The notes beneath the pieces are model-generated. The model saw only the letters and a program-made list of their open reading frames with translations. It was not told the DNA's origin and searched no databases. This document shows, one piece after another, positions 7,837 to 16,600 of a DNA stretch of 64,000 nt. Every line of letters begins with the position of its first letter. Positions within the stretch are counted from its first letter, which is position 1. The DNA is from an uncultured Lachnospiraceae bacterium (GTDB taxonomy: Bacteria; Bacillota; Clostridia; Lachnospirales; Lachnospiraceae): the NCBI GenBank assembly GCA_900548905.1, contig URMK01000004.1, positions 124,001 through 188,000 on the forward strand, written 5' to 3'. Position numbers and translations under genes: made by a program.

Positions 7837-10408
7837 ATAATAACAGCCCTCCAAACCCCAAAACAGATAAGAAAACGCCTATTCTTATGCCTGGCGTAGT
7901 ATACCTCAATTTGATAGTATGTTCTCCTTCTTTTATTGGAATTGCCATAAACCCAACATTTGCTTTAATAATATCTGCTTTCTCACCATCTATCCATGCA
8001 GTCCAGCCTTCACTATATGGAATGCATAAAAAAAGCATGCCATCTCTGTCCGTTTCTACATAACCATCAATATTTCCCCTGTTTTCCTTCACTTTTATTG
8101 TCTGGCCGTTACTTAATTGATTTAATGCGTTTGTATCCGGATTATATAAAAATAGTTTTAAATCCTGTAATTCCAGAACATCTTCTCTGTCAAAAGAAAT
8201 CTCAATCTTTTCCGGAATATTCATTTTATAATTTGCATGGACCAAATAGTCCCATATATTAATTCCATTCGTTTGACTGAATTCACAATCCAAAATATCA
8301 ATTACCTTACTTCCCACCCGAATTGTATTTAAGCTTTGTTTCCTGTCTTCTGTTCCATATCTCCTGAGATTACCCAGGTACACATATATTTCTCCTTCCT
8401 TTGCCGCTTCAATAACAGGATAAATATACACTCTGCTCTTTTCATTTACATAGTAACGGTTATCTTTTTTCTCTATATTCTCATATGTGATTTCAAACGG
8501 GATTTCATAATTTTTATTGTTTATCTCCCCATAATCCGCTGAAATCCCACCCGGCTCTTCTTCCAAGACTATACTCTTAAGTACAACATCCATTTTATTA
8601 AGGGGACTCAGCTTTTCAAAATCGTTTTCCAAAATATAATCCGAGTAGAACAATCCCAACTGCCCTTCCTCATCACCTTTCACCAACTCCGGTACATATG
8701 TTTTCCCATCCCAATGATACTCTGTAAAATATCGGACTGCCATTAACTTTTCTAAAACAGTTCGACTATCCAAACCATAAAATGTCCATGTAGAACTCAT
8801 TCCCGGAGAAACCATAAATTGGCTGTAAAAGTCATAAACACATTTATTACCAATACTAAAATACTCAGTAGTTCCATTATAATCTAAAATAAGTGAGGCT
8901 CCTAAAGAAAAATCCCTGACATCCAGACGATAAAATCCCTTTTCTTCCCTAATATCGTTAGTTATACTTTGCGAACTTTCCTCCTTCAATTCTTCATAAG
9001 TTTTAAATCCTGCCCGAAATCCTGATCCGCCCAAACTGACGGGGCCAAAAATCATACAAATATTCAAAAAAAGAGTCCCTACGCAATAGGCTATCCCACA
9101 CATGTCCCTATCTTTTTTAATGCGCCACATGATAATCGGAAATATCGCAAAGCAGGCATAAATCACACTTCGAAATACTGACGTATAGGACAATCCCGAA
9201 GCTTTTATATGAAGAAACAACGATACACACACTATTATGAAGTATATAAATAAGCTCTTCCTCTTTATGGTTAAGGAACCGGTAAATACTTCGGCAAAGA
9301 TAGAAGCTAAAATAAAGTAAAGGATAAACTGCCATCGCGATGTGCTGTACGAAAAACCATTCATGACCATTCCTGTCAAGGGAGTCACATATCCTGCCAG
9401 CCAAAATAAAGCCAACAGCTTTAACCTCCTATTATTTTTATAAAACAGAAATATACAAAATGCCAGCAAAAATGGTATTGGTATCCCAAGCCCAGCCTCA
9501 AATGCTCTCGGGATAAATAAATTTTCCAGATACTTTAAATAAGTTCCAAAACTATAGAATAATTCATTCCCCCACCCACCTGCCGCTCTGGCACTTTGCA
9601 AGTATCCCCATATAGCAGGGAAAAGTATAACACCAGCCATACATACGCCAACCATAACTTGCAAAAGTAACTTCATTCCCAATATAAGCGACTTTTGTAT
9701 ACTAATCTTTCCACATAAACAGCAAATCCCAAAATATATTACACCAAACATGAGTATCATATATAAGAAATAGAAGCCATTGAGCGCCTGAAAAAAAATT
9801 GCCCCTATCATAATATAAACAGATGTCTTTTTTCGGTTTGCATCAACTACCGCCTCAATTCCTGCAGCGACTAATGGCAACGTAATCATTGGGGTTAAAA
9901 ACGTCCAAAACTCTAACCCCTGCACCAAAGAAAATGAAGAAAATGCGTAAAAAGAAGCTGATACTGCCAAAACCTTGTTATTAGAATATCTTTTACTTTT
10001 TCCCAAAAATAAAAAAGCAATTCCTATAAAATATATATGGATAAATATTATTATTCCATAAAAATATATGGTTGCAGTTTTAGGAATGAAAAGAAGCAGC
10101 AATGTTAAAGGATTACCAAAACCATAATAATTCAAAACCGGAATGATTCCTTCTCCCAATCCAATACTGAAGTCAAACTGTTGAAACCCACCGTGAATAA
10201 AAAAATTCTTTAGATAATCTCCTATATATTCCATCACCGGATAATATTGATTCAGTGCATCCGCTGACCATATAAAGCTGTTTCCTTTAATAGAAAAAAG
10301 CAATATAATAAAGCTTGTACATAATAGAAAAACTATAGTATACAATACTATTAAACTGTCTTTTCTTATTTTGGGATCACTTATTTTTAACAATTTCTTT
10401 CCCCACAT
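7793..10408 (-). CDS. YfhO-family membrane protein
   Basis: At 871 residues this is a full-length YfhO-family protein. After the first helix it has the typical external loop 'SADALNQYYP' (about 48-57) and 'GLGEG', followed by about 12 helices. A long extracytoplasmic C-terminal region (about 470-840) ends with the family's 'EGWTAWIDG' and 'IPIKEGEH' stretch before the last helix. In Bacillus and Listeria, YfhO-type proteins are GT-C enzymes that transfer a sugar from undecaprenyl phosphate to teichoic acid or another envelope glycan. The operon also holds the matching CsbB-like enzyme (3822-4823). A shorter YfhO paralogue lies at 32048-34327, so two decoration systems may coexist. Confidence 0.9.
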   Translation of the reverse strand: MWGKKLLKISDPKIRKDSLIVLYTIVFLLCTSFIILLFSIKGNSFIWSADALNQYYPVMEYIGDYLKNFFIHGGFQQFDFSIGLGEGIIPVLNYYGFGNPLTLLLLFIPKTATIYFYGIIIFIHIYFIGIAFLFLGKSKRYSNNKVLAVSASFYAFSSFSLVQGLEFWTFLTPMITLPLVAAGIEAVVDANRKKTSVYIMIGAIFFQALNGFYFLYMILMFGVIYFGICCLCGKISIQKSLILGMKLLLQVMVGVCMAGVILFPAIWGYLQSARAAGGWGNELFYSFGTYLKYLENLFIPRAFEAGLGIPIPFLLAFCIFLFYKNNRRLKLLALFWLAGYVTPLTGMVMNGFSYSTSRWQFILYFILASIFAEVFTGSLTIKRKSLFIYFIIVCVSLFLHIKASGLSYTSVFRSVIYACFAIFPIIMWRIKKDRDMCGIAYCVGTLFLNICMIFGPVSLGGSGFRAGFKTYEELKEESSQSITNDIREEKGFYRLDVRDFSLGASLILDYNGTTEYFSIGNKCVYDFYSQFMVSPGMSSTWTFYGLDSRTVLEKLMAVRYFTEYHWDGKTYVPELVKGDEEGQLGLFYSDYILENDFEKLSPLNKMDVVLKSIVLEEEPGGISADYGEINNKNYEIPFEITYENIEKKDNRYYVNEKSRVYIYPVIEAAKEGEIYVYLGNLRRYGTEDRKQSLNTIRVGSKVIDILDCEFSQTNGINIWDYLVHANYKMNIPEKIEISFDREDVLELQDLKLFLYNPDTNALNQLSNGQTIKVKENRGNIDGYVETDRDGMLFLCIPYSEGWTAWIDGEKADIIKANVGFMAIPIKEGEHTIKLRYTTPGIRIGVFLSVLGFGGLLLYGVYDKRKSLLEME

Positions 10409-10419
10409 TAATTTCCAAA

Positions 10420-11433
10420 TTATTTACTATCCTTCATAGAGTAATCCCAATAACACCCCACCTCAACATCCTTCGCATTAGGAGGTGTTTCATTTTCGCT
10501 GGGATAGACCCAATATTCATTAAACGGTATCTTCGCAGTAGGACTTTCGAGCCATCTTCTTCCCTTAATACCAAAAAGGATCTGCGTCACACCGCCCAAA
10601 TGGATTGCTTTTTTCCCGGCTTTCTTTAACTTTGCAGTCAGTGGCATACCATAAGCTCCGCAGCCAATAATAGCTATTTCAAAATCAATTTTCATTGCCT
10701 CACAATACATGTAATCAAGCGCTTCAAACCAATCCTGAAATCTTTCATCCTTTACACCCGAAATAGTTTGTACTGCTTTTAACGTTTTTAGCTCAAATTC
10801 CGGCAGAATATCTGTTCCCGGGAATATCTGTTCCCTTCGTTTATATTGAGATTGGATTGATTCTTCAAAAGGATGTATAACAAGCACTTTTTTCCCTGCC
10901 AGAGCTCTGGTCCATGGCTTTTTGGAATACCATGGTTCCAGCCAGGTCAAGTAAGTCAACTCAGCATGGGGCAGATATTCCGTAACAACAAAATCCTCCA
11001 TTGGCCTATGCCAAATTGCATGTAAATCAATCTCTTTACACGAATCCAGCATCAAATCCGTAAATTTATCCGCCAGTTCCTGTTTTTCAGGGAAAAATCC
11101 TGACAAAGTTATAAGTCTTGAAAACCATTTATCCAGTCTTTCCGCATTTTCCTTCGATTCACCGCAGATTCTGTTTTTTAGAATACTGGTCATTACCGAT
11201 AATTCCGTATTTCCAAAACGTGCTGCCATAAACGGTTCCCGTGAAAGCAGTGCATTATAAATGTATTCGTTTGTATTTTCTTTATGGTGAATCCATTTCC
11301 TGGCATAATAGTACATTACCGGTTCTTTTTTTAAATATTTTTCAAATATATGCTGTCTGAGAACTTTATGGAAATAAAAATTTCTGATTTTCCATCTTCG
11401 TTCATACATATTCCATTTTTTTCTTTTATCCAT
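10420..11433 (-). CDS. GT-D-fold-like glycosyltransferase (DUF1792-like)
   Basis: This soluble protein of about 337 residues lacks membrane segments. Two stretches recall the GT-D/DUF1792 type of glycosyltransferase: 'FMAARFGNTELSVM' (about residues 70-83), like the 'RFGDGE' motif, and a C-terminal Rossmann-like part with 'IIGCGAYGMPL', 'HLGGVTQ' and 'FGIKGRRW'. Such proteins occur in capsule and glycoprotein-glycan loci. The assignment rests on remembered motif similarity, and the key acid is Asn-Thr-Glu here instead of Asp-Gly-Glu. A TTG six bases upstream is an alternative start. It lies 11 nt after the preceding YfhO-side genes in the order ABC flippase, this gene, YfhO, so a cytoplasmic transfer step before export is likely. 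Confidence 0.6.
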   Translation of the reverse strand: MDKRKKWNMYERRWKIRNFYFHKVLRQHIFEKYLKKEPVMYYYARKWIHHKENTNEYIYNALLSREPFMAARFGNTELSVMTSILKNRICGESKENAERLDKWFSRLITLSGFFPEKQELADKFTDLMLDSCKEIDLHAIWHRPMEDFVVTEYLPHAELTYLTWLEPWYSKKPWTRALAGKKVLVIHPFEESIQSQYKRREQIFPGTDILPEFELKTLKAVQTISGVKDERFQDWFEALDYMYCEAMKIDFEIAIIGCGAYGMPLTAKLKKAGKKAIHLGGVTQILFGIKGRRWLESPTAKIPFNEYWVYPSENETPPNAKDVEVGCYWDYSMKDSK

Positions 11434-11449
11434 TCCCAATCATTCTCTT

Positions 11450-13204
11450 TCACATCAATTCTCTGTTAATCCGTGTGACTTTTCCGCCCTTTACTTCATA
11501 AATACTATCACAATTTTTTATTGTCGTCAGCCTATGTGCAATAATAATCAACGTTTTATTTCCTGACAAACTCTCAATAGCCTCCATTACTGCTTTTTCC
11601 GTATCATTATCCAATGCTGAAGTAGCCTCATCCAGAACCAGGACATCAGGATTATTATATAAAGCCCTGGCAATCCCAATTCTCTGTCTCTGTCCCCCGG
11701 AAAGGCGTACTCCGCTTTCCCCTATAATCGTATCCTTACCATCTTTTAGCGTATCAATAAACTCTTTAAGCTGTGCCTCTTTGATCGCCCTGTCCAACTG
11801 TGCCTCATTTATTTCTTCTTCCGTTATTCCAAAGGCAATGTTTTCTTTGATGGATGCATCCATAAGATAAATAGACTGTGGAATATATCCTATTTTCCTG
11901 TGCCACGATCTCATATTTCCTTCAATACATTTATCATCTACACAAATACTTCCCTCTGTAGGATCCAATACCCCCAAAATAATATCAGCCAATGTTGTTT
12001 TTCCGGCTCCCGATGGACCAATAAGCGCCATTGATTCATTCTTTGAAATATCAAAACTGATATTATTAAGTACATTTTCGTCCGAATCCGGATACCGGAA
12101 AGAAATGTTTCTTAAATGGATTGCATCTGTAAAATTCAGCCCATATTCATCTTCTTCCCTATTTTCCTGCATCTTCCGTTTTTCAAGCTCTTCTATTTCC
12201 TTTAAATTATTATATACGGAACTTGTAGAACCCTTCGTAAACATCAGCACACTCATATAGTTTGCAATTCTGTTAATCGAAGGCATCAGACGGAAAGCCG
12301 CAATCGCAAATACCGACAGGGTGGTAACGAAATAGGCGCTGCTGGTTCCCCTAAGAAGCTTAAAGATGATAACTAAAAGCAATGCCGAAACACATACCAT
12401 TTCCATAATAGGTCTGGGAGCCACCTGTAGGAACCGGTATTTTCTGTCGTAGTCTGCACTTCTTTTATAACTATAATCAAATTCCTTCAGGAAATAATCT
12501 TCCCTCTCCAGAATCTTCGTTTCTTTAATTCCGCCAAATGACTGCTGCATCCATTTGGTTACCAGCGCAGCATATCTTCGGTTCTCATTTCCAATATGGG
12601 ACAAATAATTTTTAAACCCTTTCCCAAATACATACAAAAAAAGTCCCATAATAAAGCCTACACCAATGGTTATCGTTTTATCCATGATAAACAAAAATAC
12701 GCCTAATACAACACATACACACAACTCTGTTATGAGCTGCAGGACAGACAAAATCCCCTGAAACATCCTCTCTGTATCCGTATTGATATTACGCATCAAC
12801 TCCGAGCTCGGATGAACACGGTGAAAGGAATAAGGCTGCTGCAGATACACGTTAAGCATCTGTGTTGCAACCTTACGTTGATTATCATAAGTAAACCGAT
12901 ACTGCATGTTATACATAAAGCACAGATAGAGATTCTTAACCACATAAACAGCAACAAGTACAGAAGCTACAAAAACAATAAAATAAGTTTCATTTTCAAA
13001 ATGGAATATATCATAAGCAAGCTTCAAATACCAGGTCTTCTGTATGGACGAGGGATTCATCACCACATTAATAAAGGGGAGGATTGCCGTCACTCCGGCC
13101 AGTTCCAGAAAAGTACCTATGAGAATAGCCACTAACAATAACACAAGCTCCATCTTCTGTCTTCTGTCAAAAATATATCTGAATTGTTTTATCAAATCTT
13201 TCAT
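11450..13204 (-). CDS. ABC transporter, lipid-linked oligosaccharide flippase (PglK/MsbA-like)
   Basis: This half-transporter of 584 residues fuses an N-terminal six-helix exporter domain to a C-terminal ATPase. The ATPase has the Walker A 'GPSGAGKTT' at about 396-404, Q-loop 'IPQSIYLMD', signature 'LSGGQ' near 501, Walker B 'VLVLDEATSALD' near 521, and the switch 'AHR' near 557. PglK- and MsbA-type proteins flip lipid-linked glycans across the membrane. A frame extension up to 13306 exists, but the ATG at 13204 has a GGAG site 8 nt upstream and starts with the expected amphipathic segment. A close paralogue is at 48690-50453. With two such proteins and one Wzx in the window, separate glycans are probably exported by separate routes. 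Confidence 0.9.
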   Translation of the reverse strand: MKDLIKQFRYIFDRRQKMELVLLLVAILIGTFLELAGVTAILPFINVVMNPSSIQKTWYLKLAYDIFHFENETYFIVFVASVLVAVYVVKNLYLCFMYNMQYRFTYDNQRKVATQMLNVYLQQPYSFHRVHPSSELMRNINTDTERMFQGILSVLQLITELCVCVVLGVFLFIMDKTITIGVGFIMGLFLYVFGKGFKNYLSHIGNENRRYAALVTKWMQQSFGGIKETKILEREDYFLKEFDYSYKRSADYDRKYRFLQVAPRPIMEMVCVSALLLVIIFKLLRGTSSAYFVTTLSVFAIAAFRLMPSINRIANYMSVLMFTKGSTSSVYNNLKEIEELEKRKMQENREEDEYGLNFTDAIHLRNISFRYPDSDENVLNNISFDISKNESMALIGPSGAGKTTLADIILGVLDPTEGSICVDDKCIEGNMRSWHRKIGYIPQSIYLMDASIKENIAFGITEEEINEAQLDRAIKEAQLKEFIDTLKDGKDTIIGESGVRLSGGQRQRIGIARALYNNPDVLVLDEATSALDNDTEKAVMEAIESLSGNKTLIIIAHRLTTIKNCDSIYEVKGGKVTRINRELM

Positions 13205-13265
13205 CCTCTTATCTCCATGTGGATAAATTTTATGCGGCATCCCTTCAAAGCTCACAAAGCAGTCA

Positions 13266-14213
13266 TTACTCGTATCGGCCCAGATCATACACATACTGAT
13301 ACTCATATCCTTTGCTCATCAACAATGCTCCATAAGTTCCGCCCACGCTTCCTGCCACAAGGCAATCACACTTGGCTAACAGCAAAATATTTATCAGATA
13401 CTCCTTCCCCTTAATATAACGATCATGCTTTCTTTGATATACAATATCGTTTATATTTTTATTTCCGGTATCTGCACAGCGTTTTGCTCCGGTAACCTTT
13501 AATTTATCACCAAAAGCCTCCTGAAATCTCTTATATATTGCTTCATCTTCTGTAGCCAGATATATCCACTCGCATTTATATTCACGCATTACTGCCTCAG
13601 CCTTTTGTATTACCTCCTCCGGTTCCGGTTGGATCGGATGATTTTTGGGCCGGTTATTAATGTAATCTGTCCCTCTGCAGAGGACACCTAATGTTCTGCC
13701 CAAACCGAACATTTCTTTGTACATAGCATCTGTTTCTTGAGATATCTTACTGTTAACAATAAGATACCTGTTAAAAAATGCCCTCCATTCCTTACATTTT
13801 TCAGGGTTTCCCACGACATAGCTTCCCGGATGCCAATCTCCCTCTCGGATTAACCCACTGCTTAAAATTACATTTTTACTTTTGGATATATCCTCCAAAG
13901 TATACCCGCAAGGCTGCTCAAAATAAAATTCCCATGCGTTCTTTCTGCCAACCTCTTCGTCTTCTAAGTACGTATTGGCATTTCCCTGCATATCAATAAC
14001 AGGAATGTATCCCCTGTCAACAGCCCGCTTTACCAGCCCCATATTAGTCATCACATAAGAAAAAAGCCCTACTTTGCAGGTAGCTCTGCGGACGACAAAG
14101 AAAGTCTTGTCTGGATTTTCTTTTCCAAACGAAACTTTCTGCTCCCTCCATTTGTATTTTATATATACATCATCCACGAAGGGAATATGCTTCAAAACCT
14201 TTTTTATATTCAC
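13266..14213 (-). CDS. Fucosyltransferase-like protein (NodZ/O-FucT superfamily)
   Basis: The protein has about 315 residues. A Rossmann-like C-terminal half contains 'LGVLCRGTDY' (motif at about 179-184), resembling the HxRGxD donor-binding motif of alpha-1,6-fucosyltransferases, NodZ and protein O-fucosyltransferases. It is followed by 'WIYLATEDE' and a 'AGSVGGTYGALLMSKG' end, typical of GDP-fucose-binding folds. It therefore probably transfers fucose in the cytoplasm, but the donor is not proven. The frame is open to a GTG at 14291. The GTG at 14213 has a GGGAG site six bases away and avoids overlapping the radical SAM gene, so I prefer it. Together with the GT11 enzymes elsewhere it points to a heavily fucosylated surface glycan. 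Confidence 0.7.
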   Translation of the reverse strand: MNIKKVLKHIPFVDDVYIKYKWREQKVSFGKENPDKTFFVVRRATCKVGLFSYVMTNMGLVKRAVDRGYIPVIDMQGNANTYLEDEEVGRKNAWEFYFEQPCGYTLEDISKSKNVILSSGLIREGDWHPGSYVVGNPEKCKEWRAFFNRYLIVNSKISQETDAMYKEMFGLGRTLGVLCRGTDYINNRPKNHPIQPEPEEVIQKAEAVMREYKCEWIYLATEDEAIYKRFQEAFGDKLKVTGAKRCADTGNKNINDIVYQRKHDRYIKGKEYLINILLLAKCDCLVAGSVGGTYGALLMSKGYEYQYVYDLGRYE

Positions 14214-14256
14214 CAATTTCTCCCTTTTCCTTTGAAAATCGATATACTTATTTATT

Positions 14257-15099
14257 TCACTTTTTTTTCGAAGGAAAGGTAGAAGTATCACAACTACAGC
14301 AGAGCATAAGCTTCTTCCTGCCGTTCTTTCTCATACTACTCCTTATTTTACGATATTCTTCAGAATTCCAAATTGCTATTATACTATTGTTCACTGCATC
14401 CCCTAACGTATATTTACCTAGAGCATCATTACAACAGAGGCTTATTTTCCCATCCGGTCTTATAACCATCATCCTATAGGGCAATAAACATTTGGTTCTT
14501 AAAGCTTTTGCATTTTTCTTATTTGGCGCCTGTCCTCCTCTAGAGGTAAGAATTTCATGCTGCAGCCTCATATGAAAAGTTACCTTTCTACCGAGTTCCT
14601 GATTTCCATTCAGATAATCATAAACTTCCTTCAGGCCTGGATTAACATTTCTATCATCGTTATAATTATCAATGTGAAGTTCATCCAGATAAGGTATTAT
14701 CATCATAAATTTTTCCTTATCCAATAAACTGCCATTTGTATACAAGGAAAAATGTGCATTTGGCAATTTAGACTTGGCATATTTATGAAACTCAATAATT
14801 CTTTCATCCAAAAATGGTTCATTGTTTGAGAACAACGAAATTTTCCCTTTATAATTAACCTCAGCAAGATCCTGAATTATTTTTTGAAATAATTCTTTTG
14901 TCATTTTATGATAAACCCTCTGGGGTTCATTTGCATTTACCGGACAGAAATCACATGTCCCATTACATCTGTTTAGGGTTTCTATTTCTATTTCTTCGAA
15001 TACAGGCATATCATTCAAATCATAATGCAATATTGCATTTTCAACCAGTAAGTAGTTTTTCAATTTCCGTAAAATATTTTTCAAGCGTATTTTCTTCAT
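14257..15099 (-). CDS. Radical SAM/SPASM-domain protein
   Basis: This 280-residue protein has the radical-SAM cluster motif CxxxCxxC at Cys45, Cys49 and Cys52 ('CNGTCDFC'). It also has a C-terminal SPASM region with cysteines near 203, 222-223 and 267-270 ('CCSC') for auxiliary iron-sulfur clusters. SPASM proteins modify peptides, proteins or sugars by radical chemistry. No precursor peptide is visible nearby, so a sugar or an aglycone of the glycan is a possible substrate. It is the first gene of the left operon, with GAGG 8 nt before its ATG and a promoter-like TTGTTT-N16-TATAAT about 95 nt upstream. A second, different radical SAM protein closes the operon at 21288. Confidence 0.9.
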   Translation of the reverse strand: MKKIRLKNILRKLKNYLLVENAILHYDLNDMPVFEEIEIETLNRCNGTCDFCPVNANEPQRVYHKMTKELFQKIIQDLAEVNYKGKISLFSNNEPFLDERIIEFHKYAKSKLPNAHFSLYTNGSLLDKEKFMMIIPYLDELHIDNYNDDRNVNPGLKEVYDYLNGNQELGRKVTFHMRLQHEILTSRGGQAPNKKNAKALRTKCLLPYRMMVIRPDGKISLCCNDALGKYTLGDAVNNSIIAIWNSEEYRKIRSSMRKNGRKKLMLCCSCDTSTFPSKKK

Positions 15100-15193
15100 C
15101 TTTTTCCCTCACCAACATTAATCTATAATTACCACACATGTCAACATAATAATTAATAATACTTCTCTTAAATCAAGTTGTTAAGACAGCATC

Positions 15194-15221
15194 ATTATAT
15201 CACAATCTATAATTTAAACAA
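15194..15221 (-). promoter_or_regulatory. Putative promoter of the left glycan operon
   Basis: On the minus strand a -35-like TTGTTT (15221-15216) is followed after 16 nt by a perfect -10 TATAAT (15199-15194), about 95 nt upstream of the radical SAM gene. A perfect TTGACA also lies closer to the gene near 15140 but has no good -10 at the right distance. The rest of the gap 15100-15406 is AT-rich and must also hold the divergent promoter of the plus-strand gene at 15407, for which I see no convincing boxes. Confidence 0.55.
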
Positions 15222-15406
15222 CTCTTATTTACAATAACAAGTGTAAATGATCAAAAATGCAAGAACTTTCCGGCAAAACTTTTAACATCTCACATACGCT
15301 TCCCCTGTCTGTCAGCTTATGATAAACTGTCATCAATAGCATTCCCCCTTTTCATTTTTATCATCAAACCAATTTATCAATTTCTTTTCGTAAAGGTGGA
15401 ATTAAT

Positions 15407-16600
15407 ATGAAAACCTATGATATTTTCAAAGAATTAGAGCAAAAGATCAGCCGATACGATGACTGGAACGAGGAAACCATCACCGATTATTTCCTGTCGC
15501 TGCTGGCGGACAGCAGCCATCGCATCAAATACCGCAAATTCACCAAGTACGCCGAAAGCTTAAATGGCGCCGATTGGGAGTGGTGGCTGTTAACAGATTT
15601 TGCCTTAATCAAGTTTTACGTACAGGCCAAAAAGATATATGACAGGCTGACAGTCCGGACAATTTCCTATAAAACAAAGAATTCTTCCCTGCTGCAGCTC
15701 GAAAAATTAATGGAAGCAAGCCGGCAGGATAACGCCCTGCCCCTTTATGCTTTTTATTCAGGCTGTCCCTTACCCACTATATGTAAGTATGCCCAGAATG
15801 AGGACTACTATAAGGCCATTTATCTGGCTTCCGCAATCGAATTACAGAAAAATATGGACAGGCTTGATGATGTGCCTTTGCTCAACCCTATGTCCTGCTT
15901 CTATAAAAATACCCCCTGCGGCGCACAGGGGCAGTTTATGTGCATTGGCTGTACCGGCTGTGAATACAGGACTGCCTGCACCTTCAATGGCCCTGATAAT
16001 GCAGATGGGGAAGGCTGCAGCCTTAAATTAATAAGGCTGCTCCAGACGGTTTATTTTCAGAATATGGAAGAGGGTACAGGTACCTACGAAACATTGCCCG
16101 AACACATCATCCTGTTTCAATATGCCAATTCCCTGTTTAACAATAAGCTTATCAGCAAAAGGTTTTTTGATGAATATTCTTATGCCTTACGGGTAAAAAA
16201 TATTGTGATAACGGACTACACCAGCAGGCATGGCAAGCCTCATCTTGATATGATAATCGGTACCGATAATGTGAAACTTGACCTGCAGAATATTCTGGAT
16301 GTCAGGGAATTGACAGACAGCCTCGGCAAGCTGTTGAAAAAATATAGGGTGATAGGAGCCATCGGGCTATTCGGCTCCTACGCCAGGGGAGAGGCACATG
16401 CGGGAAGCGACCTTGATATCATGCTTAAATATAACCCCAAAGAAATCATAGCGAACGGTTTCCAGCCAATCCTTGCGTTTTTAAAGGAAGTCATAATGAC
16501 CTTTCATAAGCCTGTCGATTTTGTTGACTATGAGGATTGTGACACACAATTCAGGGAAGAGGTTGAGGACGACATAATATGGATTAATGATGAACTATAA
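15407..16600 (+). CDS. QxK-nuclease-like (DUF6615-like) / nucleotidyltransferase fusion
   Basis: The 397-residue protein joins two modules. The N-terminal part carries 'GADWEWW' (54-60) and 'QAK' (73-75), followed by 'PLYAFY', which matches the family I recall as DUF6615. Glu22/23, Asp56 and Gln73-x-Lys75 fit the Mrr-type PD-(D/E)xK nuclease pattern. A cysteine-rich stretch follows (Cys164, 171, 179, 182, 185, 191 and 204), which may bind a metal. The C-terminal part (about 300-397) is a MNT-type nucleotidyltransferase with GS at 323-324, Asp335 and Asp337 (GS-x10-DxD), and a likely third acid at Asp371. It has an AAAGGTGG ribosome binding site and is the only plus-strand gene of its cassette. 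Its stop overlaps the convergent gene by 6 nt. A conflict-system (phage defence) role is inferred. Confidence 0.8.
   Translation: MKTYDIFKELEQKISRYDDWNEETITDYFLSLLADSSHRIKYRKFTKYAESLNGADWEWWLLTDFALIKFYVQAKKIYDRLTVRTISYKTKNSSLLQLEKLMEASRQDNALPLYAFYSGCPLPTICKYAQNEDYYKAIYLASAIELQKNMDRLDDVPLLNPMSCFYKNTPCGAQGQFMCIGCTGCEYRTACTFNGPDNADGEGCSLKLIRLLQTVYFQNMEEGTGTYETLPEHIILFQYANSLFNNKLISKRFFDEYSYALRVKNIVITDYTSRHGKPHLDMIIGTDNVKLDLQNILDVRELTDSLGKLLKKYRVIGAIGLFGSYARGEAHAGSDLDIMLKYNPKEIIANGFQPILAFLKEVIMTFHKPVDFVDYEDCDTQFREEVEDDIIWINDEL

Noticed and set aside
15140..15160. TTGACA as the main promoter of the left operon
   Set aside because: The -10 candidate at 17 nt is poor (three of six matches), while the TTGTTT-N16-TATAAT upstream is better.
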